64,000 nucleotides of DNA, taken from assembly GCF_000972785.3 (NCBI RefSeq), contig NZ_CP011253.3:4712001-4776000 (forward strand), given 5' to 3'. This stretch comes from Pandoraea oxalativorans (GTDB lineage: Bacteria > Pseudomonadota > Gammaproteobacteria > Burkholderiales > Burkholderiaceae). The translations under genes and the position numbers were made by a program. The notes beneath the pieces were generated by a model. The model did not search any database, was not told the DNA's origin, and saw only the letters and a list, made by a program, of their open reading frames with translations. This document shows positions 43,423 to 52,680 of the stretch, one piece after another. How positions within the stretch are numbered: position 1 is the stretch's first letter; every line of letters begins with the position of its first letter.

Positions 43423-44091
43423 ATGAATTACGAACAGGCCCGCTTTAACATGATCGAGCAGCAAATTCGTCCCTGGGACGTGCTCGATCAGGACGTGCTC
43501 AAGCTGCTGGAAGTCGTCAAGCGCGAAGATTTCGTGCCGACGGCACTGCGCGACATCGCGTTCACCGACGTCGAACTGCCGCTCTCGGGTGCCGCTATCC
43601 CGAACAAGAGCCAGCACATGATGTTCCCGCGCGTCGAAGCGCGCATTCTGCAAGCGCTCGCGCCGAAGAAGAACGAGAACGTGCTCGAAATCGGCACGGG
43701 TTCGGGCTACATGGCCGCCCTGCTGGCTTACAACGCGCATCACGTGACGACCGTCGAGTTCGACGCGAACCTCGCGCAGTCGGCCCAGCAAACGCTGCGC
43801 GCCAATGGCGTGACCAACGTCGAGGTCGTCAACGCCGACGGTGCGCAGGGCTGGAGCGCCGCCGCACCGTACGACGTGATCTGCATCTCGGGCGCGCTGG
43901 CCGAACTGCCGCAAGCGTTCCAGAACCAGCTGAAGGTCGGCGGCCGTCTGGCTGCCTTCGTGGGCGGCAGCCCGGTCATGGAAGCCGTGCTCATCACGCG
44001 CATGTCCGAGACCGAGTTCCGTCGCGAAAACCTGTTCGAGACGCAGGTGGCCTATCTGGTCGCCCCGCAACCGTCGAGCTTCAAGTTCTAA
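43423..44091 (+). CDS. pcm: protein-L-isoaspartate O-methyltransferase family protein
   Basis: 222 residues from the ATG at 43423. The SAM motif is VLEIGTGSGYMAALLA, preceded by the PCMT signature (REDFVPTALRDIAFTDVELPLSGAAIPNKSQHMM). It repairs isoaspartyl residues in damaged proteins. In this branch the protein usually precedes a rhodanese and TolC, as here (44237, 44570), a conserved betaproteobacterial order. Confidence 0.88.
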   Translation: MNYEQARFNMIEQQIRPWDVLDQDVLKLLEVVKREDFVPTALRDIAFTDVELPLSGAAIPNKSQHMMFPRVEARILQALAPKKNENVLEIGTGSGYMAALLAYNAHHVTTVEFDANLAQSAQQTLRANGVTNVEVVNADGAQGWSAAAPYDVICISGALAELPQAFQNQLKVGGRLAAFVGGSPVMEAVLITRMSETEFRRENLFETQVAYLVAPQPSSFKF

Positions 44092-44236
44092 AGCCCGGCT
44101 GCCGGGGACGCGCCCTTCGACAGCGAACGGCGCTCCCTGAAGCCGCGAGCGGACCGGTTCCATGCTTGTTCGTTTGGGGACGACCAGGCGGCTCGACGAG
44201 AGCCGGACGCCATCGATTCGACACACGTAGAACATC

Positions 44237-44560
44237 ATGCAAAACATTACACCGGCGCAATTGGCCCAGTGGCTCGAGGACGGGGACCGCAGCCAACCCA
44301 CGCTCCTCGACGTGCGTGAGGACTGGGAAGTGCAGACCTGCCACATCGCCCAGAGCAAGAACGTGCCGCTGGGCGACGTGCCGGCGCGTCAGGGCGAACT
44401 CGACGCCGATGCGCCCATCGTGTGCATTTGCCACCACGGCATGCGCAGCGCCCGCGCCGCCATGTTCCTGGAACAACAAGGTTTTACCCAGATGTTCAAT
44501 CTGGACGGCGGAATCGATGCCTGGGCACGCCAGGTCGATCCGTCGATGCCGACTTACTGA
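44237..44560 (+). CDS. rhodanese-like domain protein
   Basis: 107 residues, a single rhodanese domain. The active-site loop is CHHGMRS with its catalytic cysteine (near residue 66), and DVREDWE is the typical substrate-side motif. It is cytoplasmic. It probably transfers sulfane sulfur; the acceptor is unknown. It lies nine bases before the TolC-type gene. Confidence 0.9.
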   Translation: MQNITPAQLAQWLEDGDRSQPTLLDVREDWEVQTCHIAQSKNVPLGDVPARQGELDADAPIVCICHHGMRSARAAMFLEQQGFTQMFNLDGGIDAWARQVDPSMPTY

Positions 44561-44569
44561 GTCAGGGCC

Positions 44570-46120
44570 ATGCGCCCCCCGAGGTTGGCCGCGCGGCTGC
44601 GCGCGGACAAGCGTGCGTCCGCACGCCCACCCCGTAACACCCGCAGCATCCTCAATGCCCGCTCTGCGAGCGTCCTCGCCATCGCGACGATGCTCGCTGC
44701 CCTCATTGGTCACTCAGCACCCGCGAGCGCGACCGACCTGCTCCAGCTCTACAGCGAAGCCCAGGGCCGCGACGCGCTCATCGCCAGCGCACGCTCGTCG
44801 TACCTCGCGAACATCGAAGCGCTGCCGCAAGCCCGCGCCGCGCTTTTGCCGCAGGTCACAGCGCGCTACGGGGCCGTCAACACGCACTACGGCTCCGGCA
44901 ACATCTCGAACACGTTCGGCAGCAGCGGCTACAGCCTTGCACTGACGCAGCCCATCTTCCATTGGGATAGCTGGCAGTCCTACCAGCAGGGCAAGCTGAC
45001 GGTTGCGAGCGCCGAGGCCGCATTCGCGCAGGCGCAGCAGGATCTGATCCTGCGCGTGGCGACGGCCTACTTCGATGTGCTCGCCGCACAGGACGATCTC
45101 GCCCTCGCAGGCACGCACAAGCAGGCCATCGCGGAACAGCTTGCGTCGGCCAAACGCAACTTCGAAGTCGGCAACGCCACCATCGTCGACTCGAACGAAG
45201 CACAAGCCAGCTTCGATCAGGCCACCGCTCAGGAAATCGCCGCACAGAACACGCTCGACGTGCGCCGTGCCGCGTTCGCGCGCATCGTCGGCCATCCCGT
45301 GGGCTCGCTCGCCACGCTGCGTGCCGGTTCGACACTGCCCTCGCCCGAACCGAACAACGTCGCCGACTGGGTCACGCAAGCCGAGCAAGCCAACTACGGC
45401 GTGCAATTGCAATCGCTCACGCTGGAAATCGCGCGACGCGAAACGTCGAAGGCGAAGTCGGGCTATATGCCGTCCGTCGATCTGGTGGCCGCCGGTGCGC
45501 ATTCGAACGTCGGCAACGCTAACAGCTTGTTGTCGTCCGCGATGTCCAGTCCGTCGAGTCAGGGCACGGGGCCGAGTTCGGCGGGGCAGATCGGCATTCA
45601 GGTCAGCATCCCGATCTTCTCGGGCGGCTCGGTGCAGAGCAAGATGCGTCAGACGCTGGCGCTCGAAGACAAGGCGCAGAGCGATCTGGACGATGCACGA
45701 CGTCTGGCCGTGCTGAGCGCGCGCACGTCGTACCTCGGCGTGTCGAGCGGACTGGCGCAGGTCAGGGCGCTCGAAGCGGCCGAACAATCGGCGCAGTCGT
45801 CGGTCGCATCGAACAAGCTCGGCTACCAGGTCGGCATTCGTATCAACGCCGACGTGCTCAACGCCGAAGACAAGCTCTTCACCACGCGGCGCGATCTCGC
45901 CAAGGCGCGCTACAGCACGCTGCTCTCCAGCCTCCAGTTGAAGGCCAGCGCCGCCACGCTCGTCGATACGGACTTGCAATTGCTCAACGCGTTGCTGACC
46001 GAGAATCCGGACGCCTCCGCCGCCATGGCCGGTGCCCGCGAAGCGACCCCGGCAAACGCAGGCACCGCTCTGCCAGCGCGCGGTGTGCGACCGGGTACGA
46101 CAGCGCCGCTACGTCGCTGA
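44570..46120 (+). CDS. TolC-family outer-membrane efflux/secretion channel
   Basis: 516 residues. A long, basic n-region (about 30 residues) and a signal peptide ending near HSAPASA precede the mature start ATDLLQLYSEAQGRDA, typical of TolC. Two repeated halves of long alpha-helices with beta-strand segments follow (LALTQPIFHWDSWQSYQQG and QVSIPIFSGGSVQSKMRQTL). It is the trimeric outer-membrane exit duct for type I secretion and RND efflux. It shares an operon with the rhodanese. The strong terminator at 46137 follows. Confidence 0.9.
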   Translation: MRPPRLAARLRADKRASARPPRNTRSILNARSASVLAIATMLAALIGHSAPASATDLLQLYSEAQGRDALIASARSSYLANIEALPQARAALLPQVTARYGAVNTHYGSGNISNTFGSSGYSLALTQPIFHWDSWQSYQQGKLTVASAEAAFAQAQQDLILRVATAYFDVLAAQDDLALAGTHKQAIAEQLASAKRNFEVGNATIVDSNEAQASFDQATAQEIAAQNTLDVRRAAFARIVGHPVGSLATLRAGSTLPSPEPNNVADWVTQAEQANYGVQLQSLTLEIARRETSKAKSGYMPSVDLVAAGAHSNVGNANSLLSSAMSSPSSQGTGPSSAGQIGIQVSIPIFSGGSVQSKMRQTLALEDKAQSDLDDARRLAVLSARTSYLGVSSGLAQVRALEAAEQSAQSSVASNKLGYQVGIRINADVLNAEDKLFTTRRDLAKARYSTLLSSLQLKASAATLVDTDLQLLNALLTENPDASAAMAGAREATPANAGTALPARGVRPGTTAPLRR

Positions 46121-46136
46121 CATCGTCTGCATCAAA

Positions 46137-46180
46137 GCAAAAAGCCTCGCATGACCGTTCTGGCATGCGAGGCTTTTTGC
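46137..46180. terminator. bidirectional intrinsic terminator
   Basis: A perfect 17-bp stem (46137-46153 with 46164-46180) and a 10-base loop, with A5 and T5 tracts inside the ends, lie between the convergent TolC-type gene and waaA. Confidence 0.93.
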
Positions 46181-46213
46181 TTTCCGACGTCGGCGTTGCA
46201 ACGGCTTATCGAT

Positions 46214-47524
46214 TCACTCCTGCGGTGCAACGAATCCGGTATCGAGCCAGCGTCCCAGTGCGGTGACGGTACGGGCGGTCGCCCCCTGATGCTGCTTCGC
46301 GAACAGCAACGCCGCCGTGCGCATCGCCAGCCGCTTGTCGTCGTTGATCAGCAGGTCGGCGAGCGTCGACGCCAGCTCACCGGCATCGCTCACACGCCGC
46401 GCTGCGCCAGCTGCCAACGCGTTTTCGCTGGCCTGCGTGAAGTTGAACATGTGAGGCCCGAACACCACGGGCGTGCCCGCCGCACATGCTTCGATCAGAT
46501 TCTGGCCGCCCAGCGGCAGCAGACTCCCGCCGATAAACGCGACGTCGACGGCCGAGAAGTAAGCGGCCATCTCGCCCATCGAATCGCCCAGCACGACGTC
46601 GACGTCGGCTGGCAGCGGCGTGTCGTCGTCCGGCCATGCACTGCGGCGCACGTAATTCAGGCGGACCTTTTCGAGCATCGCCGCCACTTCGTCGAAACGT
46701 TGCGGGTGACGCGGCACCAGCACCAGCAGCGAGCGACGTCCCACGTCGGAGGCGGACGCGAGCATCGCACGCGCCTGAAGCACCTGCGCTTCCTCGCCGT
46801 CGCGCGTACTCGCCGCCAGCCACACCTTACGGTCGCCGAAGCGCTCGCGCCAGCGTGCGCCCAGCGCCAGCAGCGCAGGCGGCGGCGTCATGTCGAACTT
46901 GAGGTTGCCCATCACATCGACGTCGCTGGCCCCCAGCATGCGCAGACGCTCGGCATCGGCGTCGCTTTGTGCCAGCACGCGACTGAATCCGCCGTAGACG
47001 GGTTTAGTCGCGTCGCCGAAGCGCGCCGCGCGACGGAACGAGCGCGCCGACATGCGGGCATTGGTCAGCACCAGCGGCACACCGTCTTCGCGGCAAGTGA
47101 AGATCAGGTTCGGCCAGACTTCCGTCTCCATCACCATGCCGACGCTCGGCCGCCAGTGCTTCAGGAAGCGCCGGATCGGACCGACCATGTCGTACGGCAG
47201 ATAGCACCGCACCACGCGATCGCCGAACAGGCTTTCGCCCGTGGCGCGTCCCGTCGGCGTCATGTGCGTGAGCAAGACGCCGTGCGACGGATAGCGCGCC
47301 AGCAACGCGTCGATAAGCGGCTGCGCGGCACGCGTCTCCCCGACAGAGACCGCATGCACCCAGATCAGCGGACGGCCGGTGTACGGCGGCGTACTGTAGA
47401 AGCCGAAACGCTCACCGATGTGGCGGCGATAGCCCGGCTCGAACCGGCCGCGCCACCACAGACGAACCACCGCCAGCGGAGCGACGATCCACCAGAGCGC
47501 GCGATAGACGAGACGCAGCAACAT
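46214..47524 (-). CDS. waaA: 3-deoxy-D-manno-octulosonic acid transferase
   Basis: 436 residues. It adds Kdo from CMP-Kdo to lipid IVA at the inner face of the inner membrane. A membrane helix near residues 5-24 (ALWWIVAPLAVVRLWW) is followed by the GT30 domain with VHAVSVGETRAAQPLI (active glutamate) and YLPYDMVGPIRRFLKHWRP, METEVWPNL. It begins directly after the Kdo hydroxylase stop (TGAATG), so it is the last gene of waaC-kdoO-waaA. Confidence 0.95.
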   Translation of the reverse strand: MLLRLVYRALWWIVAPLAVVRLWWRGRFEPGYRRHIGERFGFYSTPPYTGRPLIWVHAVSVGETRAAQPLIDALLARYPSHGVLLTHMTPTGRATGESLFGDRVVRCYLPYDMVGPIRRFLKHWRPSVGMVMETEVWPNLIFTCREDGVPLVLTNARMSARSFRRAARFGDATKPVYGGFSRVLAQSDADAERLRMLGASDVDVMGNLKFDMTPPPALLALGARWRERFGDRKVWLAASTRDGEEAQVLQARAMLASASDVGRRSLLVLVPRHPQRFDEVAAMLEKVRLNYVRRSAWPDDDTPLPADVDVVLGDSMGEMAAYFSAVDVAFIGGSLLPLGGQNLIEACAAGTPVVFGPHMFNFTQASENALAAGAARRVSDAGELASTLADLLINDDKRLAMRTAALLFAKQHQGATARTVTALGRWLDTGFVAPQE

Positions 47525-48448
47525 TCAGATCAGCGCGCGATGCGTAAGACGTTGCAATACCGCCAGCGGCGAGCACTCGGGGTGCACCATCGCGTCGGCG
47601 GGCAGGAAGAAGGTCTGTTCCATCATGAACTGGCCGGACATCACCGCATGCGACGTCTGATCCGAGAAGCAGATCCAGACGCTGCCCGGCGGGAACGGCA
47701 TGGTCTGCTGGTCAGCGTCGCGCTGATACCCCATGTCGGCCTTCATGCCATCGTGCAGATGCAACATGATGTGGTCGTAGGCGCTGCGCGGGCGCTTGGT
47801 AATGCCCACGGCGTTTTGCAGCCACGCCGAGCCCGGCCACTGTGTCGGCACCTTCGGCAGGAAGCGTTTCGCGACGTCCTCGAACGGCTCGCCCACGCGC
47901 CACACACGCGGCTGACCGGCCGGGTTGATATCGGTGAACACGCGCAGAATGCGCTCGCCGTAGTTGGGACGCGAGGGGAAAGCGTCGACGTGCAGACGGC
48001 TGTCGTCCTTGCGCCACGAGGTTTGTCGCGTCTCGACCTGATGCAGTCGCAGGCTCGTCGGTGCGGCGCGCAGCTTGCCGCGATACTCCGGCATCAGCCC
48101 GTCGATCAGGCTGCACGCCTGCGTGTAGTAGCGCTTGACCAGTGCGTGAACGGCACGCTGCGTGGCGTCGTCGGCGGCAACGCCCACGAGCACGCCAGTC
48201 TTCGGGTCGAGGCTGATGTTCTTGCGCTTGGGATCGGCGATTTTCGGATCGAGCAACGTTTGCTCGGCGGCGTCGAGGGCGAAGGCCAGATGCGGGAAGT
48301 ACAGCACCTTGCCGGCTTCGACGTCGGCCACCAGCGTTTCGCGCGCAACCGGCAACTGAGCGCCCTGCCAGTCGCCCGAGGCGACGGTGACGATCTGGCT
48401 GCGCTCGCCCGATTCGCTGGCGTCGTTAGCTTGGGTGTTTTGATTCAT
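47525..48448 (-). CDS. kdoO: Kdo hydroxylase (Fe(II)/2-oxoglutarate type)
   Basis: 307 residues. It matches the KdoO family that hydroxylates the outer Kdo at C3 to give Ko in the lipid A core of Burkholderia and relatives. The iron-binding pair H153-x-D155 is in SRLHVDAFPSRP, and the distal His is in SDQTSHAVMSGQ near residue 268. It lies five bases after waaC and no bases before waaA, so it is expressed with LPS core assembly. Confidence 0.88.
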   Translation of the reverse strand: MNQNTQANDASESGERSQIVTVASGDWQGAQLPVARETLVADVEAGKVLYFPHLAFALDAAEQTLLDPKIADPKRKNISLDPKTGVLVGVAADDATQRAVHALVKRYYTQACSLIDGLMPEYRGKLRAAPTSLRLHQVETRQTSWRKDDSRLHVDAFPSRPNYGERILRVFTDINPAGQPRVWRVGEPFEDVAKRFLPKVPTQWPGSAWLQNAVGITKRPRSAYDHIMLHLHDGMKADMGYQRDADQQTMPFPPGSVWICFSDQTSHAVMSGQFMMEQTFFLPADAMVHPECSPLAVLQRLTHRALI

Positions 48449-48453
48449 GCGAT

Positions 48454-49488
48454 TCAGTCCTCCTCAGACGCGGCAGTGCCACTCGGCACCCCGGCAGGCG
48501 ACGACATCGGCGGCGAGGTCAGCGCCGGTGCCAGCGCCTGCACGGCGTCGCGCACCTGCACGAGCGTCGGCTTGTGTTCGGCGTCGCCGAGATTGACGAT
48601 GCGCGGCGACCAGAACCCGCCGGTGCGCCACGCGGTGCTGAAATTGTATAGCTCGATGGTCGGACGATTCAGCGCTGCGGCGATATGTACCAGCCCAGTG
48701 TCAACGCCAACGGTGATCGCCCCGCGATCGATCAGGCCGACGACCTGCGACAGGTTCATCTTCGGCGGCACCCAGGCGTGCTCGCCCAGCGCAGCGGCCA
48801 GACGCAACGACACCTCACGCTCGGCAGCGCTGCCCCACGGCAACACGATGAGCAATCCCTGCGAAGCGAGATCGCGACCCAGTGCGACCCAGTCGTCTTC
48901 CGGCCAGGTCTTGTCGTCTCGCGAAGTCGCATGGACGAACACCGCGTACGGTCGCTCCGGGCACTGACTGTGATCGGCCCGCTCGGTGGCGATGCCGAAG
49001 TCGATCTCGCCCGGCAGCTTGAAGCCCATCGCCTCGGCCACCAGCAGGCGCGAACGCGTCACCACGTGCGTGTGCGGCTCGATGCGCACCATGTGCCGAT
49101 ACAGATAGCGCACCGGCCATTCGTAGCTGGCCCCTTCCGTGCGGTTGCCCAGTCCCCAGACCGCACCACGTGCGGTGCGTGCGATCCAGCCGGTCTTGAC
49201 CAGACCCTGCGTGTCGATGACGTAGTCGTAAGGGGTTTCACGCAACGCGCGACGAAACGCACCGATCTCCTGCCAGGTGCGTGCCGCGAACGGCTTCTTG
49301 CGCCAACGGCGCAAGGCAAACGGAATGACCCGGCGCACACCGCGCACGAGTTTGACGAGGTCGACGAATCCCTCTTCCACGACCCAGTCGATCTGGGCGT
49401 CGGGATACTGGCGCAGGATGTCCTGCACCACGGGCATGTTATGGACGACGTCGCCGAGCGACGAGACTTTGACGATCAGAACCTGCAA
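48454..49488 (-). CDS. waaC: lipopolysaccharide heptosyltransferase I
   Basis: 344 residues. It transfers the first L-glycero-D-manno-heptose to Kdo. The family N-terminus QVLIVKVSSLGDVVHNMPVVQDI and the GT9 motifs FVHATSRDDKTWPEDDW and VGVDTGLVHIAAALNRPTIELY are all present. The start codon appears to be TTG at 49488, immediately before the conserved QVLIVK. It heads the waaC-kdoO-waaA operon. Confidence 0.93.
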   Translation of the reverse strand: MQVLIVKVSSLGDVVHNMPVVQDILRQYPDAQIDWVVEEGFVDLVKLVRGVRRVIPFALRRWRKKPFAARTWQEIGAFRRALRETPYDYVIDTQGLVKTGWIARTARGAVWGLGNRTEGASYEWPVRYLYRHMVRIEPHTHVVTRSRLLVAEAMGFKLPGEIDFGIATERADHSQCPERPYAVFVHATSRDDKTWPEDDWVALGRDLASQGLLIVLPWGSAAEREVSLRLAAALGEHAWVPPKMNLSQVVGLIDRGAITVGVDTGLVHIAAALNRPTIELYNFSTAWRTGGFWSPRIVNLGDAEHKPTLVQVRDAVQALAPALTSPPMSSPAGVPSGTAASEED

Positions 49489-49715
49489 CCGAACGCCCCG
49501 GCGGTTCGGCCGGGCCTCGTGAGCAAAACCGCGATTTTACCCCGTCCCGGCCCGCCAATCATGATTGACGCCCTCGCCCGGCCATGAACTACGCGACAAC
49601 CGCCTTACAAGGCCATTCCGGGCCATCGTCCAACGACGGCCCGGTGACCCTCAGGTCAGGCTTAGGTGACCATTCAGGCGGCCGTGAAGCGCAGGCTCAT
49701 GGCGGCCCTGCGGCT

Positions 49716-51113
49716 TCAGAACGGCAGCTTGGCGTCGGGCTTGACGGCCAGAATCGCGCGGCGGAAATCGTCCTGAATACGCTGGATGGCGGCGTCGCTG
49801 TCGGCTTCGAAGCGCAGCACCACGACCGGCGTGGTGTTCGACGAACGCGCAAGACCGAACCCGTCCGGGTACTCGACGCGCACGCCGTCGATCTTGACGA
49901 TGTCCTGCGCACCGTCGAACCTGGCGGTCTCGCGCAGCTTGTCGATCAGCGCGAAGTTCTCGCCCTCGGCCAGCGGAATTTGCAGCTCCGGCGTCGAGAT
50001 CGAGTTGGGCAACGCGTTGAGCACAGCGCTCGGGTCGGCCGACTTCGAGAGGATTTCGAGCAGACGCGCACCGGTGTACAGACCGTCGTCGAAACCGTAC
50101 CAGCGGTCCTTGAAGAACACGTGGCCGCTCATTTCGCCAGCGAGCGGTGCACCCGTTTCCTTCAGCTTGGCCTTGACCAGCGAGTGGCCCGTCTTCCACA
50201 TCAACGGCTCGCCGCCGTGCTTGCGCACCCAGCTCGCGAGATTACGCGTGCACTTCACGTCGTAAATGATCTTCTCGCCCGGATTACGGCTCAGCACTTC
50301 GGCGGCGAAGAGCATCAGTTGACGGTCCGGATAGATGATCTGGCCGTCCTTGGTCACCACGCCGAGACGGTCACCATCGCCGTCGAACGCCAGACCGATT
50401 TCGGCATCGGTCGTTTGCAGCGTGTGGATCAGGTCCTGAAGGTTTTCGGGATGCGCCGGGTCCGGGTGGTGGTTCGGGAACGTGCCGTCGACGTCGCAGA
50501 ACAGTTCGACGACATCGCAGCCGAGCGCCTGGAACAGCGCCGGGGCGTGCGCGCCCGCCACACCGTTGCCGCAGTCCACGGCGATCTTCATCGGACGCGC
50601 CAGATGCACGTCGTTGACGATACGCGCGCGATACGACTCGCCGATTTCGTCGGCAGTGTAGGTGCCCTGCCCCGTTTCGAAGTCCTGCGCCTCGATCAGC
50701 TTGGCGAGACCCTGAATCGCGTCGCCGTAGATCGCGCGACCGCGCAGCACCATCTTGAAACCGTTGTAGTCGGGCGGGTTGTGGCTGCCTGTGACCATGA
50801 TGCCGGAGTCGACGACGCGGCCGTGCAGCGTCACGTTCGTGGCGAAGTACACCATCGGGGTGACGACGACGCCGATATCGACCACATCGACGCCAGCGGC
50901 GCGCAGGCCGTCGGACAGTGCGCCGACCAGTTCGGGGCCGGACAGGCGGCCGTCACGGCCGACGACGACCGCGTTGCCACCTTCGCGACGCAGCGCCGTG
51001 CCGAAAGCGCGTCCGATCAGGTGCGCGACATTGGCATCCAGCGTCTTGCCGACGATGCCGCGAATGTCGTAAGCCTTGAAAATCGCAGGCGAAACTTGCG
51101 TGGTTTGCGTCAT
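49716..51113 (-). CDS. manB: phosphomannomutase/phosphoglucomutase
   Basis: 465 residues from the ATG at 51113. It interconverts hexose 1- and 6-phosphates for LPS and exopolysaccharide sugar nucleotides (AlgC/ManB type). The phosphoserine is S110 in MVTGSHNPPDYNG, the metal loop is FDGDGDR, and the start IFKAYDIRGIVG is the family pattern. It is divergent from the polysaccharide flippase gene, consistent with a shared role in surface glycans. Confidence 0.92.
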   Translation of the reverse strand: MTQTTQVSPAIFKAYDIRGIVGKTLDANVAHLIGRAFGTALRREGGNAVVVGRDGRLSGPELVGALSDGLRAAGVDVVDIGVVVTPMVYFATNVTLHGRVVDSGIMVTGSHNPPDYNGFKMVLRGRAIYGDAIQGLAKLIEAQDFETGQGTYTADEIGESYRARIVNDVHLARPMKIAVDCGNGVAGAHAPALFQALGCDVVELFCDVDGTFPNHHPDPAHPENLQDLIHTLQTTDAEIGLAFDGDGDRLGVVTKDGQIIYPDRQLMLFAAEVLSRNPGEKIIYDVKCTRNLASWVRKHGGEPLMWKTGHSLVKAKLKETGAPLAGEMSGHVFFKDRWYGFDDGLYTGARLLEILSKSADPSAVLNALPNSISTPELQIPLAEGENFALIDKLRETARFDGAQDIVKIDGVRVEYPDGFGLARSSNTTPVVVLRFEADSDAAIQRIQDDFRRAILAVKPDAKLPF

Positions 51114-51449
51114 GGGAAAGAGTCTCTCGGAAACGAGGGGGAGAAAGCTGAGCAGTCGGCGAAAATCGCCGTCAAGCGCCCAAAAAGAGCTATCGGAGCC
51201 GCTAGCATCACAAACGCAAATCCCGGCGGGAAGCCCGGCCGGGAGCGGCTGCATTACGCTAAAATTATACGGGACTTCGCCGCACTGCGGCATTTCCCAA
51301 AACCCTTGTCAGCCAGCGCCTACTTTCGCCTTACCGACCGTAGCCCCGCCGGCAGGCGAGCGCCGACAGTCCCAGTTTCGGTTCACCGCACCGGCCTCAC
51401 AAGGCCGGTTTTGCTTATCTCGATAACGAGTGAGACGCGCGAGCGCCCC
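51114..51449. promoter_or_regulatory. divergent control region between manB and the flippase gene
   Basis: These 336 bases hold no gene. On the minus strand, a perfect TATAAT (-10) lies at 51269-51264, about 150 bases upstream of manB; its -35 is weak. An AT-rich patch at 51255-51270 could serve both directions. A terminator-like hairpin is at 51390-51412. Confidence 0.5.
51390..51412 (+). terminator. terminator-like hairpin in the flippase leader
   Basis: ACCGGCCT/AGGCCGGT with a CACA loop and T-tract lies 38 bases before the flippase ATG and downstream of any promoter in the region, so it would attenuate the polysaccharide operon unless antitermination occurs. Confidence 0.6.
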
Positions 51450-52676
51450 ATGCCCTACCGAACCTATCGGACCATCTTTCGCAACATCCTCTGGATGCTC
51501 ACCGAGCGCGGTGCACAGATCGCCGGCGGCATTGCCGTCTCGGGCCTGCTCGCGCGCAGTCTCGGCGCGGCCCAGTTCGGCCTGTTTCAGTACGCGCAAT
51601 CGCTCGTGTTTCTCGCCGCGTCGCTGACGCTGCTGTGCGGCAGCGAGGTCGTGGTGCCCCGACTGGTCGGCAAGCCGGAAGACGAACAGCGCACGGTCAT
51701 TGCGCATGCCTTCGTGCTGCGGCTGGCGGCGGCCGCCGTCGCCTATACGATCCTCACGATCTATGTCGTCGGCTTTGCGGAATCGGATCTGGTCGTCGTG
51801 GCGCTCTGGCTCGGGGTGGCGTTGTGGTTCCGCGAGCCGTCGGGCATCGTGATCGCCTGGCTGCAAGCCCGCACCTTCAACCGGCCCAGTGTGACGGCCA
51901 ACCTCTGCGCGTTGTTCGTGAAGCTTGCGCTGGTCGCGGTGCTGTTCGTCACCCATGCGAACGTGGCGGCTTTCGCTGTCGTCTACGCCGTCGAGGCGGT
52001 CGTGGCCGCCGCACTGCTCGTGCGCTACTACCTGCGGCATTCGCCGAAGACAGCAGTCGTCTGGCGCCGCCGCCTGCTGCTCGATCTGCTCGCAAGCGGA
52101 TCGACGTTCTGGGGCGGGCTGATGCTGATGATCCTGTTCAAGCGCATCGACCAGCTCGTACTCAAGCCGATCATTCCGCTCTCGGAACTGGGCGCTTACG
52201 CAGCCGCCATGCAGGTCACGGAGAACTTTGTGCTCGTCGCACCGATCATTGCAAACTCCCTCGCACCGCAATTGATTTTTCAGACGATGGACAACCTGAC
52301 GGCGCGACGCAACACGGTCCGCGCCGTCTGGCTCATGGTCGCCGCGGGTGCCAGTCTGGCGATACCGATCGCCGTGCTCGCGCCGTGGATCGTGCATCTG
52401 ATATACGGCGCAGGGTTCGCGGAATCGGCGCAGATCCTGCGCGTCTCGGCGCTCATGGGGATTCTCGTGTTCGCCGACGCCGCCCTGAACCTCACGCTCG
52501 TGCGTCGCGGCGCTGGCCGCTGGGTGATCGCGAAATGGCTGTGCGCGGGCGTCGTGGCATTCGTCGTCGTGCGGAGTCTGGCACCGCAGCTCGGTGCACT
52601 GGCCGGGGCGCTGGGTTATGGCGCGGGCTACGCTGCCGCGCTGATGCTCGGCGTGTGGCTGCTTCGGCGGGATTGA
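51450..52676 (+). CDS. polysaccharide flippase (Wzx-like, MOP superfamily)
   Basis: 408 residues from the ATG at 51450, with about twelve membrane helices. It has the MOP/polysaccharide-synthase start (ILWMLTERGAQIAGGIAVSGLLARSLGAAQFG). It would move undecaprenyl-linked saccharide units across the inner membrane. It is the first gene of a cluster with three glycosyltransferases and a WecA-like enzyme; the next gene is five bases on. Confidence 0.88.
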   Translation: MPYRTYRTIFRNILWMLTERGAQIAGGIAVSGLLARSLGAAQFGLFQYAQSLVFLAASLTLLCGSEVVVPRLVGKPEDEQRTVIAHAFVLRLAAAAVAYTILTIYVVGFAESDLVVVALWLGVALWFREPSGIVIAWLQARTFNRPSVTANLCALFVKLALVAVLFVTHANVAAFAVVYAVEAVVAAALLVRYYLRHSPKTAVVWRRRLLLDLLASGSTFWGGLMLMILFKRIDQLVLKPIIPLSELGAYAAAMQVTENFVLVAPIIANSLAPQLIFQTMDNLTARRNTVRAVWLMVAAGASLAIPIAVLAPWIVHLIYGAGFAESAQILRVSALMGILVFADAALNLTLVRRGAGRWVIAKWLCAGVVAFVVVRSLAPQLGALAGALGYGAGYAAALMLGVWLLRRD

Positions 52677-52680
52677 GACG

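Noticed and set aside
46151..48967. A 938-codon open frame on the plus strand across waaA, kdoO and waaC
   Set aside because: It is the antisense of three well-recognised genes. High GC makes stop codons rare in one opposite frame, and the translation is Arg/His-rich with no domain.
49619..49644. Hairpin between waaC and manB
   Set aside because: It has a mismatch and no T-tract; evidence is too weak for a terminator.
51338..51352. Possible ops/JUMPstart element near the flippase
   Set aside because: Only a few bases match the ops core, and the spacing does not fit; probably chance.
49584..51449. An upstream extension of the flippase frame by about 620 codons
   Set aside because: It is the antisense of manB joined by chance to the flippase frame. 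The family start is at 51450.
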